Positions 57,110-64,000 of a stretch of 64,000 bases of DNA are shown here, piece after piece; positions within the stretch are counted from its first letter, which is position 1; each line of letters starts with the position of its first letter. A program made the position numbers and the translations under genes. The stretch covers positions 2,976,001 to 3,040,000 of the forward strand of contig NZ_CP102512.1 of the NCBI RefSeq assembly GCF_024612015.1. The letters are read 5' to 3'. Source of the DNA: Streptomyces sp. CA-210063. Its GTDB lineage: Bacteria; Actinomycetota; Actinomycetes; Streptomycetales; Streptomycetaceae. The notes beneath the pieces are model-generated. The model had not been told where the DNA came from. It made no database searches and saw only the letters and a program-made list of their open reading frames with translations.

Positions 57110-58200
57110 AGCTTCGGCGCAATCTCTTCGGTCCAGATCCGCGTGCGGTCCTCCGGCGACAGGTGGCAGGCGGTGAAGTGCCTGCCACCCACCTCGCGCA
57201 GTTCGGGGCGCTCGGTGCGGGTGATGTTGTCCTTGGGGATGTCCGCGTAGGGGCAGCGCGGGTTGAAGGCGCAGCCCGAGGGGACGTTGATGAGGCTCGG
57301 CGGCTGACCCTTGACCGGGATGAGCCGGTCGGTCTGCGCGCGGTCGATGCGCGGCATCGAGCCGAGCAGGCCCCAGGTGTAGGGGTGCTGGGGCTGGTAG
57401 AAGATGTCGTCGACCGGTCCGCGCTCCACGCAGCGGCCGCCGTACATCACGAGGATGTCGTCGGCGATCTCGGCGACCACGCCGAGGTCGTGCGTGATGA
57501 TGACGACCGCGGAGCCGAACTCCTTCTGCAGGTCCCGGATGAGGTCCAGGATCTGCGCCTGGACGGTGACGTCCAGGGCGGTCGTGGGCTCGTCGGCGAT
57601 CAGCAGTTCGGGGTTGTTGACCAGGGCCATGGCGATCATGGCGCGCTGGCGCATACCGCCGGAGAACTCGTGCGGGTAGCTGTCGACCCGCTTGTCGGGC
57701 TCCGGGATGCCGACGCGGTCGAGGAGTTCGACGGCGCGCTTGCGGGCCACCTTCTTGCTGACGTCGTGGTGGACGCGGTACGCCTCGACGATCTGGTTGC
57801 CGACCTTGTAGTACGGGTGCATCGCGGACAGCGGATCCTGGAAGATCATCGCCATCTCGCGGCCGCGCAGCCGGCGCACCTCTTCGGGGTCGGCGCCGAC
57901 CAGTTCCTTGCCGTCCAGCCAGATCTCGCCGGACACCTGGACGTTCTTGCCGCGCGCGCCCAGCCGGTGCAGGCCCATGATCGCCAGCGAGGTCACCGAC
58001 TTGCCGGAGCCGGACTCGCCCACGATGCCGAGGGTCTTGCCCTTCTCCAGCTGGAAGGAGAGGCCGTCGACGGACTTGACCAGACCGTCGTCGGTGGGGA
58101 AGTGCACCTTGAGGTCACGCACTTCGAGGAACGCCTCGGGGGCGTCCCCGGCGCGTGCGGGCTCGCCGACGGCGGCCCCGGTCTTGGACAGTTCGGTCAC
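57106..58200 (-). CDS. Oligopeptide ABC transporter ATPase (OppD/DppD)
   Basis: A 364-residue ATPase. Walker [10 protein letters not shown] is at about 61-69, Q-loop [16 protein letters not shown], signature EFSGGMRQR, Walker [14 protein letters not shown]-loop THDLGVV. The C-terminal domain has [15 protein letters not shown] at 58200 overlaps the stop of the permease gene (GTGA). It pairs with the OppF-type ATPase. The longer frame upstream lies within the permease and is ignored. Confidence 0.95.
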   Translation of the reverse strand: MTELSKTGAAVGEPARAGDAPEAFLEVRDLKVHFPTDDGLVKSVDGLSFQLEKGKTLGIVGESGSGKSVTSLAIMGLHRLGARGKNVQVSGEIWLDGKELVGADPEEVRRLRGREMAMIFQDPLSAMHPYYKVGNQIVEAYRVHHDVSKKVARKRAVELLDRVGIPEPDKRVDSYPHEFSGGMRQRAMIAMALVNNPELLIADEPTTALDVTVQAQILDLIRDLQKEFGSAVVIITHDLGVVAEIADDILVMYGGRCVERGPVDDIFYQPQHPYTWGLLGSMPRIDRAQTDRLIPVKGQPPSLINVPSGCAFNPRCPYADIPKDNITRTERPELREVGGRHFTACHLSPEDRTRIWTEEIAPKL

Positions 58201-59204
58201 GAGAGCCTCACCCGCGGGTCGATCGTGGCGTACAGCAGGTCCACCACAAGGTTCATGAAGACGACGAAGAACGCCGCGAGCAGGGTCACCCCGAGGATCG
58301 GGGGCAGGTCGTTGGCGCTGATCGACTGGACCGCGTACTCGCCGATGCCGTGCAGGGAGAACACGGTCTCGGTGATGAGGGCACCGCCGAGGAGCAGACC
58401 GACATCCATGCCGAAGACCGTCACCAACGGGGTCAGCGCGGCGCGCAGACCGTGCTTCACGACCACGTTGCGCTCGCGCAGACCCTTGGCCCGCGCGGTG
58501 CGGATGTAGTCCTCGTTCATCGTCTCCAGCATGCCCGAGCGGGTGAGCCGGGCGTAGATGGCCGAGTAGAGGAGCGCCAGCGAACACCAGGGCAGGAAGA
58601 GGGTGTTGGCCCACTGCGAGGGGTTCTCGGTGAAGGGGACGTACGTCCTGCCGAAGATCTCCAGCTGGTAGCTGAACAGCAGCAGGGCCAGCTGTCCGGT
58701 GAAGAACATGGGCAGGGAGACGCCCGCGAGCGCCACGCCCATCGCGGCCCGGTCGAAGAACGAGCCGGGCTTCAGGGCGGAGATGACGCCGGCCGTGATA
58801 CCGCCCAGCAGCCACAGCACGGCGGCGCCGGAGGCGAGCGAGATGGTCACCGGCAGCCGGCTGGTGAGCTGCGGCCAGACCTCCAGGTGGTCCTTGAAGG
58901 AGTAGCCGAAGCAGGGGGCGTCGCAGCGGACCGTGGTGGGACCGAGGTCGTACGTGGCACCGGAGACGATCCCCTTGAGGAAGTTCCAGTACTGCTCGTA
59001 GACCGGCTGGTCCAGGCCGAGGTTGCGCTTGACCGCCGCGATGTCCTCGGGCGTGGGGTTCTTGCCGATGTACTGCTGTGCCAGCTGGTCGACGGTCTGT
59101 CCGGCGAGCTTCGGCAGGATGAAGAAGATGCCGAAGGTGACCGCGGTGACGACGAGCAGCAGGATCACCGCCGCGATCGTCCGGCGGATGATGTACGAGA
59201 TCAC
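58197..59204 (-). CDS. Oligopeptide ABC transporter permease (DppB type)
   Basis: A 335-residue permease with about six helices. The N-terminal helix RRTIAAVILLLVVTAVTFGI is followed by an extracytoplasmic loop of about 85 residues. The coupling helix is NEDYIRTARAKGLRERNVVVKH (about 235-256), the EAA-like motif, with LGGALITETVFSLHGIG after it. ATG at 59204. It lies 69 bp after the binding-protein gene, from which it is separated by a perfect hairpin. Confidence 0.94.
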   Translation of the reverse strand: MISYIIRRTIAAVILLLVVTAVTFGIFFILPKLAGQTVDQLAQQYIGKNPTPEDIAAVKRNLGLDQPVYEQYWNFLKGIVSGATYDLGPTTVRCDAPCFGYSFKDHLEVWPQLTSRLPVTISLASGAAVLWLLGGITAGVISALKPGSFFDRAAMGVALAGVSLPMFFTGQLALLLFSYQLEIFGRTYVPFTENPSQWANTLFLPWCSLALLYSAIYARLTRSGMLETMNEDYIRTARAKGLRERNVVVKHGLRAALTPLVTVFGMDVGLLLGGALITETVFSLHGIGEYAVQSISANDLPPILGVTLLAAFFVVFMNLVVDLLYATIDPRVRLS

Positions 59205-59217
59205 GAGGACCGGCGCC

Positions 59218-59249
59218 GGCGCCCGCGGGTGGTGTCTCCCGCGGGCGCC
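59218..59249 (-). other. Hairpin between the binding-protein and dppB genes
   Basis: GGCGCCCGCGGG and CCCGCGGGCGCC are perfect 12-bp arms with an eight-base loop, between the stop of the binding protein (59274) and the permease start (59204). Such structures often protect the upstream mRNA end or cut transcription, so binding protein exceeds permease. Confidence 0.75.
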
Positions 59250-59273
59250 AATGCCTTCACCTGCCTTCCGGGG

Positions 59274-61028
59274 CTACTTCTTTTCCTTGGTACCGACGTT
59301 GAGGTAGTCGTACTGACCGCTGAAGGCCGAGGACGACACCAGGTTGGTGGCGTACGGCGAGCGGTACAGCAGGACCTTGAAGTAGGTCAGCGGCACGATG
59401 GCGGCCTGCTCCATGACCTTCTTGTCGACCTCGGTGTACGCCGCGGTGCGGGCGGCCTCGTCGGTGTTGCCGATCGCCTCGTCGAGCAGCTTGTTGATCG
59501 CGGGGTCGTCCAGCTCGGACAGGTTGGTGTTGCCGGACTGGCCGATGGCCTTGCCGTGCACGATCTGCTGCAGGAAGCCGTAGCCGGTGGGCCAGTCGGC
59601 ACCCCACTGCATCATGATGAGGCCGATGTTGTTCTTCTTGTTGAACGCCGGCACACCCGCGTAGTCGGAGAAGTACTTGCCCGACGGGTACTGCTTGATG
59701 TCGGCCTCGATGCCGACCTTCTTCAGCGCCTCGACGATCGCGGTGGCCGCGTCGACCTCGCCCTGACGGTCGGTGCGGGCGGAGATGGAGGTCTTGAAGC
59801 CGCCCTCCTTGCCGCATGCCTTCAGGTGTTCCTTGGCCTTGGTGGCGTCACCCTTGCTGTCCGGGGTGGCGTACGTGTCGGCCTTCTCGTAGCCCGTGAC
59901 GTCGGTGGGCAGGACGGTGGAGGCGATGTCACCGCGGATCGGGCCGCCCATGGCGGTCTGCACGGCGACCTTGTCGATCGCGTACTGCACGGCCTTGCGG
60001 CAGTCGACGTTGTCGAACGGCGCGACCTTGGTGTTGATCGCCGTGTAGACGAGACGGCCGCCGAGCGCGTTGTCCGTGTTGGCCATCTGGTCCTTGTCCT
60101 TGAGGACCTGGGCCTGCGTCTGGGCGTCGACACCGGTGCCCTGGATGTCGATCATGGTGTCGCCGGACATGACGTCCTTGTCGATGGTGGCCTTGTTGAC
60201 CTTGAGGTTCACCACGATCTTGTCCGGGTACTGCTTGCGCAGCGGGTCCGTCTTGGCGTCCCACTCCGTGTTGCGGACGAGGACGATCTGCTTGCCCTCC
60301 TCGTACTTCTCGAACTTGTACGAGCCGGTGGAGACGACCTTCTTGGTGTAGTCGACGCCGGTGTCCTTGGCCTTCGGCACCGGAGCCGTCTGCGGCATGC
60401 TCGCCAGGTAGTCGAACTCCGAGAACGCCTTGTTCAGCTTGAAGACGACGGTGTGGTCGTCCGGGGTCTCGATGGACGCGATGCCCTTGTCGCTCTTGTC
60501 CGCGTAGGGGCCCTTGTACTTGTCCGGGTCGTCCAGCATCTGCTGGAAGTAGTTGGGGCCGAGGGAGAGCACGTCACGCGCGAAGTTCGAGCGCTCCACG
60601 GCGTACTTGACGTCCTTCGAGGTGACGGCGGTGCCGTCCTCGTACTTGACGCCCTGCCGGATCTTGTACGTCCAGGTCTTGCCGCCGTCGCTGGGGGTGC
60701 CCGCGCTCTCCGCCAGGTCCGGGACGAGCTCGTTGCCCGCCTCGCCCGCGCCGGGCTTGAACGTCATGAGCGGACGCGCGTAGAGGCGGCTGAAGTTGAA
60801 GCCGTACGCGTAGTACATGTTGCCCGGGTCGAGGGACTCGGGGGCGTCGGAGCTGGCGTAGGTGACCGTGCCGCCCTTCTCCGTCGACTCGTTGACGACA
60901 CCCTTGGTCGCGGCGTTGGCGCCGGCGCCCTTGGGGGTGTCCGTGCCGTCTTCCGCCTTGCTGCAGGCGGACAGCAGCAGACCGGCGCTGCTGACAACCG
61001 CGACAGCGGCCATTGCTGACCTTCGCAT
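59274..61028 (-). CDS. Oligopeptide ABC transporter substrate-binding lipoprotein
   Basis: A 584-residue SBP_bac_5 family lipoprotein. The signal ends in the lipobox LLLSAC (Cys at about 21). Family features are PESLDPGNMYYAYGFNFSRL, WTYKIRQGVKYEDGTAVTSKDVKYAVERS (in parts), and SGNTNLSELDDPAINKLLDE near the end. ATG at 61028. It captures peptides outside the cell for the DppB/DppC channel. In gene order it is second, after dppC, and is followed by a stabilising hairpin. Confidence 0.95.
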   Translation of the reverse strand: MRRSAMAAVAVVSSAGLLLSACSKAEDGTDTPKGAGANAATKGVVNESTEKGGTVTYASSDAPESLDPGNMYYAYGFNFSRLYARPLMTFKPGAGEAGNELVPDLAESAGTPSDGGKTWTYKIRQGVKYEDGTAVTSKDVKYAVERSNFARDVLSLGPNYFQQMLDDPDKYKGPYADKSDKGIASIETPDDHTVVFKLNKAFSEFDYLASMPQTAPVPKAKDTGVDYTKKVVSTGSYKFEKYEEGKQIVLVRNTEWDAKTDPLRKQYPDKIVVNLKVNKATIDKDVMSGDTMIDIQGTGVDAQTQAQVLKDKDQMANTDNALGGRLVYTAINTKVAPFDNVDCRKAVQYAIDKVAVQTAMGGPIRGDIASTVLPTDVTGYEKADTYATPDSKGDATKAKEHLKACGKEGGFKTSISARTDRQGEVDAATAIVEALKKVGIEADIKQYPSGKYFSDYAGVPAFNKKNNIGLIMMQWGADWPTGYGFLQQIVHGKAIGQSGNTNLSELDDPAINKLLDEAIGNTDEAARTAAYTEVDKKVMEQAAIVPLTYFKVLLYRSPYATNLVSSSAFSGQYDYLNVGTKEKK

Positions 61029-61102
61029 GATGGTCGGTTTCCCCTTCGTAGTTGGACAGTTGAGTGGGACTTCGGGCCACAACCGGGCCGCGGTCGCAGA
61101 CG

Positions 61103-62101
61103 TCAGCGGCTGCGGGGGTCGAGGGCGTCCCGGAGGCCGTCACCGAGGAGGTTGAAGGCCAGCACCGTGATGAAGATCGCGAGGCCGGGAACGATCATGT
61201 ACTGCGGGTCGACCTCGAAGAAGTCGACCGCCTGGTTGAGCATTCCGCCCCAGGAGGCCTGCGGCGGCTGGATCCCGACGCCGAGGAAGCTGAGCGACGC
61301 CTCGAAGATGATGTTCGTCGGGATGAGCAGGGTCGAGTAGACGATGATCGGCGCGACGAGGTTGGGCAGTAGCTCCTTGAAGAGGACGTACGGGCCGCCG
61401 GCCCCCATCCCCCGCGAGGCGTCGATGAACTCCCGCTCGCGCAGCGCCAGGGTCTGACCGCGCACGATGCGTCCCATGTACGGCCAGTTGAAGAAACCGA
61501 TGACGAAGATGAGCACCGAGATGTGCAGCGGCAGTCCTTCGAGACCGAAGGCACCGCCCTGCAGCGTCGCGGAGATGGCGATGGCGAAGAGCAGCAGCGG
61601 GAACGCCAGGAAGGTGTCCATCAGCCGGCTCACGATCGTGTCGACCCGGCCGCCGTAGTAGCCGGCGACGAGGCCGAGCACCACTCCGATGGCGTTGGAC
61701 AGGATCGTCGCGCCGAAGGCCACGACCAGGGAGACCCAGGAGCCCTCCAGGATGCGGGCGAGGATGTCGCGGCCGAACTTCGGCTCGACACCGAGCGGGT
61801 GGTCCCAGCTCATCCCGCCGAAGTCGCCCTTGGGGAGGGAGGTGTTGGGGTCGATCAGATCCTGGTTGAAGGCGTTGGGGTCGAGCCCCAGCATCGACTG
61901 CAGCGGCCGGGAGAGGGCCGCGATCAGGATCAGCAGGACGACCACGACGCCGCCGGCGACCGCCACCTTGTCGCGCTTGAAGCGGGTCCAGGCGATCTGG
62001 CCGAGCGAACGGCCCTCGATCTTCTTGGCCTCGACCCCTGCCAGCACGGCTTCGGGCTGCGCCTCTGCCTGTGATCCGGTCGTCTCTATGGGTGCGGTCA
62101 T
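61103..62101 (-). CDS. Oligopeptide ABC transporter permease (DppC type)
   Basis: A 332-residue permease. Helix 1 is VAVAGGVVVVLLILIAALS (about 47-65), followed by a loop with LGVEPKFGRDILARILEGS, the DppC hallmark. The coupling motif is EFIDASRGMGAGGPYVLFKELLP (about 225-247) and the C-terminal helix region has FLGVGIQPPQASWGGML. ATG at 62101 follows GAGGGAC. It is the first gene of the leftward operon dppC - binding protein - dppB - dppD - dppF. Confidence 0.94.
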   Translation of the reverse strand: MTAPIETTGSQAEAQPEAVLAGVEAKKIEGRSLGQIAWTRFKRDKVAVAGGVVVVLLILIAALSRPLQSMLGLDPNAFNQDLIDPNTSLPKGDFGGMSWDHPLGVEPKFGRDILARILEGSWVSLVVAFGATILSNAIGVVLGLVAGYYGGRVDTIVSRLMDTFLAFPLLLFAIAISATLQGGAFGLEGLPLHISVLIFVIGFFNWPYMGRIVRGQTLALREREFIDASRGMGAGGPYVLFKELLPNLVAPIIVYSTLLIPTNIIFEASLSFLGVGIQPPQASWGGMLNQAVDFFEVDPQYMIVPGLAIFITVLAFNLLGDGLRDALDPRSR

Positions 62102-62178
62102 CGTCCCTCGTGCTTGCCCGTGCCGGTGGTTGCCGACTGTGCCTGGCGGCCGCCCGGGTCTGCGGTACGGTCCGTCAC
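62098..62178 (-). CDS. Possible upstream ORF coupled to dppC
   Basis: A 26-residue frame (GTG at 62178) whose TGA overlaps the dppC ATG as ATGA. Third codon positions are mostly G or C, but the ribosome site is weak. It may be a leader frame controlling dppC translation or chance. Confidence 0.3.
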   Translation of the reverse strand: MTDRTADPGGRQAQSATTGTGKHEGR

Positions 62179-62465
62179 CAGTGCTGCTCTCTTGCTCTGT
62201 TGCTACTGCTTGGTATCCACGGCCCGTGCCAACGCCGGTGTCGGAACGAGCCGTTCGGGAGGGGAGGAGGTACGGCACCGAACTTCACCGTATGAACAGC
62301 GTGTTCGCCCGATCCCCCCATCGCTCTGGGGGAGTCTTCAACGGTCGCGCGATCAGGCACCAGACCCGACGGCGAATGTATGCGCAACCGTGATGTGGCC
62401 AGCGAGGTTCCGTTATCCGGACGTGACGCTCTGTTGAGCGGTGGCAACGGCCGCCGCATACGACT

Positions 62466-62490
62466 CAGGCCCCGGACGGACCGGGGCCTG
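62466..62490 (-). terminator. Terminator of the SseB-like gene
   Basis: CAGGCCCCGG and CCGGGGCCTG form a perfect 10-bp stem with a five-base loop, about 60 bp after the SseB-like stop. The rest of 62102-62551 is presumably the promoter region of dppC; I cannot place a sure -10/-35 there. Confidence 0.8.
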
Positions 62491-62551
62491 GACTTCTGCC
62501 GTGCCGCGCGGCCGGCGAGGTCTTCCGGCGACTTGCGGGGAGTACGGCGGC

Positions 62552-63340
62552 TCAGTAGCCGCCCGGATACCCGTACCCGCCCGCCGCCGGGGCCTGGGCC
62601 GGGGCCGCGTGGGCCTCGCGGTCGTAGAAGGGGCGGGCGGCGGCGCGGAGCCACATGGCGACGGGGTCGTACTCGTCGGACATGGCGACGGTGGAGACGG
62701 GCAGGCCGTCCGGGACCGCGCCGATGGACTGCTGCATCATCGCGCGCACCGAGTCGACGGCGGGTGGCGAGGTGTCGTACACGTCGAGGCCGATGGCCAG
62801 GTACGGCGCGCCGAGGGCGGGCTGCACCCAGGCGCGGCGCAGCGAGCGCACGGCCGTGGTGCGGTGGGCGTTCTGTGTCAGCAGGGCGTAGAACTGCGGG
62901 ATCTCGATGGCCGGCTCGGACAGCCGGAGCGGGCCGGCGGGCTGCCGCTCCAGGCCCGTGGCGATCCGGCGCAGATCGAGCCAGGGGATGCCGACGCCGC
63001 CGCCCGGCGCGTGCGGGTTGAGCCACAGGCCGTAGTGGTCGGAGTAGAGGGTGCGGGCCACGTCGAGGCCGTCGACCACCTCGTAACTGCGGTTCCAGCC
63101 GCTGGCGGAGAGCTCCTGGGCGGAGGTCACACACGGGGCGTAGTTGAACCCGTCGACCTCCATGTTCCCGTACTGGGCGTCCGGGGAGCCTGCCTGGCCG
63201 TGCCAGAGCAGCATCCAGATCTGGCCGGAGGACGGGTTGGCGAGGGCACGCAGCAGCGCCTCGTAGGCGTCGTAGCGCCCGGGCGTCACCTGGCGCAGCA
63301 TGTGCTCGACCTGGCCGGTGGCGATGCCGCTCGCGCTCAC
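62552..63340 (-). CDS. SseB-like protein 1 (enhanced serine sensitivity family)
   Basis: A 262-residue protein of the SseB family. VTPGRYDAYEALLRALANPSSGQIWMLLWHG starts the N-terminal domain (about 18-48, quoted in part), and the C-terminal domain contains LTQNAHRTTAVRSLRRAWVQP and LDVYDTSPPAVDSV. The tail is Gly/Tyr/Ala-rich (AAGGYGYPGGY). SseB is linked to serine sensitivity in E. coli, but the Streptomyces role is unknown. It starts with GTG at 63340. A second, related gene lies just upstream in the same direction. Confidence 0.82.
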   Translation of the reverse strand: MSASGIATGQVEHMLRQVTPGRYDAYEALLRALANPSSGQIWMLLWHGQAGSPDAQYGNMEVDGFNYAPCVTSAQELSASGWNRSYEVVDGLDVARTLYSDHYGLWLNPHAPGGGVGIPWLDLRRIATGLERQPAGPLRLSEPAIEIPQFYALLTQNAHRTTAVRSLRRAWVQPALGAPYLAIGLDVYDTSPPAVDSVRAMMQQSIGAVPDGLPVSTVAMSDEYDPVAMWLRAAARPFYDREAHAAPAQAPAAGGYGYPGGY

Positions 63341-63454
63341 GTTGGCCGCCCTTCCCTGTTGGACCCTGGTTATAGAAACAGCTTAGGTGGTGTGCGGGTT
63401 GAGCCGGTCAGGGCTCGGGGGTTGTCGTGCGTTGCGGGGTGCGGCGCCATCGTG

Positions 63455-63487
63455 GCTGATCGCGCAGTTCCCCGCGCCCCTGAAAGA
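63455..63487. repeat. Nested palindromic element, copy 5 (half only)
   Basis: GATCGCGCAGTTCCCCGCGC (63459-63478) followed by CCCTGAAAG matches one inner arm of the other copies; the second arm is missing. It lies between the two SseB-like genes, seven bases after the upstream gene's stop. Confidence 0.75.
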
Positions 63488-63493
63488 AGCTGG

Positions 63494-64000
63494 TCAGTAG
63501 CCCTGTTGATAAAAAGGGCGGACCTTTTCGCGGAGCCAGTCGGCCACCGGGTCCTGGGCGACGTCCAGGAAGACCATGTTGACCGGCCAGGGGACGGGGG
63601 TCTTGGTCAGGGCCCGGCCGAGGGCGGCGAGGGGGAGGGTGCGGTCGGCTTCCCAGGAGCCCAGTTCGACGCCGATGAACATCACGGGGTCGGCGGTCTC
63701 GACGGCGGCGAGGCAGCGGCGGGCGGAGAGGACCACTCCGGTTTCGGCGAACTCGGCGGAGGCCGCGGCGAGGAAGTCCACCGGGTCGTCCTGCCAGTCC
63801 GGCTCGTACAGCCGGACCCGGGCGCCGTTCGCCGATCCGTCCAGCGGGGTCCGTCCGGCCCGGCACAGCTCGGCCACGGCGGGTGGCGGCAGCGGGATGC
63901 CCACGACACCGTCCGGGTTCAGGGCGAGGCCGATCTGCGGGGGCAGGCCGCGAGCGAACTCGACGGCCGGCGCGATCGTGTACGACATGTGGTTGCCGAC
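63494..64000 (-). CDS. SseB-like protein 2 (5' partial)
   Basis: The frame is open to the window edge, so the N-terminal part is outside. The visible 169 residues end with VNMVFLDVAQDPVADWLREK and VRPFYQQGY, resembling the end of the neighbour SseB-like protein (VAMWLRAAARPFYD). An in-frame ATG at 63988 is unlikely to be the start because the domain needs more residues. The middle has ARVRLYEPDWQDDPVDFLAA and VVLSARRCLAAVE. Confidence 0.75.
   Translation of the reverse strand, partial: VGNHMSYTIAPAVEFARGLPPQIGLALNPDGVVGIPLPPPAVAELCRAGRTPLDGSANGARVRLYEPDWQDDPVDFLAAASAEFAETGVVLSARRCLAAVETADPVMFIGVELGSWEADRTLPLAALGRALTKTPVPWPVNMVFLDVAQDPVADWLREKVRPFYQQGY

Noticed and set aside
57106..58815. A 569-residue fusion of permease end and ATPase
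   Set aside because: The first 205 residues are a shadow of the permease gene in another frame; the GTG at 58200 overlaps the permease stop as in the next pair.
58155..61019. A 954-codon open frame on the plus strand
   Set aside because: It runs antisense to the permease and binding-protein genes and is Asp/Val/Gly/Leu/Arg-biased with no family match, the usual shadow of GC-rich coding DNA.

Overview
The window is high-GC actinobacterial DNA with tightly packed genes, frequent GTG/TTG starts and almost only G/C at third codon positions. The ilvB-ilvN-ilvC-serA block, the gatCAB operon, ligA beside a GGDEF/EAL gene that matches rmdB, DUF6777/PASTA and large LuxR (LAL) regulators together point firmly to a Streptomyces chromosome. 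No tRNA, rRNA, CRISPR array or intact insertion sequence was seen.

Layout. 0-3 kb: a cut-off MarR regulator, a MerR regulator divergent from an alpha/beta hydrolase across a MerR-type dyad, and a cytochrome P450. 3-8.5 kb: a peptide/nickel-type ABC importer (lipoprotein, a fused two-domain permease, two ATPases) behind a Zur-like box, followed by a decayed Ser/Thr kinase gene (8.5-9.4 kb). 9.4-14.7 kb: TetR/MFS efflux pair with a perfect palindromic operator, and a 977-residue LAL regulator. 15-20.6 kb: branched-chain amino acid operon ilvB-ilvN-ilvC with a leader-peptide attenuator, then serA. 20.6-24 kb: a membrane GGDEF/EAL protein (probably cdgC). 24-34.7 kb: a 2-hydroxyacid dehydrogenase, an aldo/keto reductase, a PQQ-type sugar dehydrogenase lipoprotein, a second LAL regulator, a 55-residue charged protein, an acidic-tailed membrane protein, a GNAT acetyltransferase and an MMPL exporter. 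35-48.4 kb: a long leftward run with gatC-gatA-(small membrane protein)-gatB, rmdB, a short MetE-like protein and ligA, an SDR, a LOG-family protein, a methyltransferase and mnmA. 48.4-55.2 kb: Tat-exported amidase, DUF6777/PASTA lipoprotein-like protein, cysteine desulfurase, small membrane proteins, a TetR regulator, a PSGA-repeat lipoprotein and a thioesterase. 55.2-62.2 kb: a broken TRIC-channel gene, then a leftward five-gene oligopeptide ABC operon. 62.5-64 kb: two SseB-like proteins, the last cut by the window end.

How genes work together. The attenuated ilvBNC operon makes acetolactate synthase and ketol-acid reductoisomerase, and serA supplies serine. GatCAB amidates mischarged Glu-tRNA(Gln)/Asp-tRNA(Asn). 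The cysteine desulfurase and MnmA plausibly supply and use sulfur for tRNA 2-thiouridine. CdgC (likely only a cyclase because its EAL motifs are degenerate) and RmdB (intact EAL) act on the same second messenger, c-di-GMP.

The most unusual items are non-coding or architectural: a 17-bp tandem repeat that forms a ladder of three six-codon reading frames between two ATPase genes; a 39-bp tandem repeat coding the N-terminus of the fused permease; the Zur-like box in front of that importer; a recurring nested palindrome found after five leftward genes; and a 42-bp repeat that occurs once between genes and once in frame inside the PAS region of the GGDEF/EAL protein.
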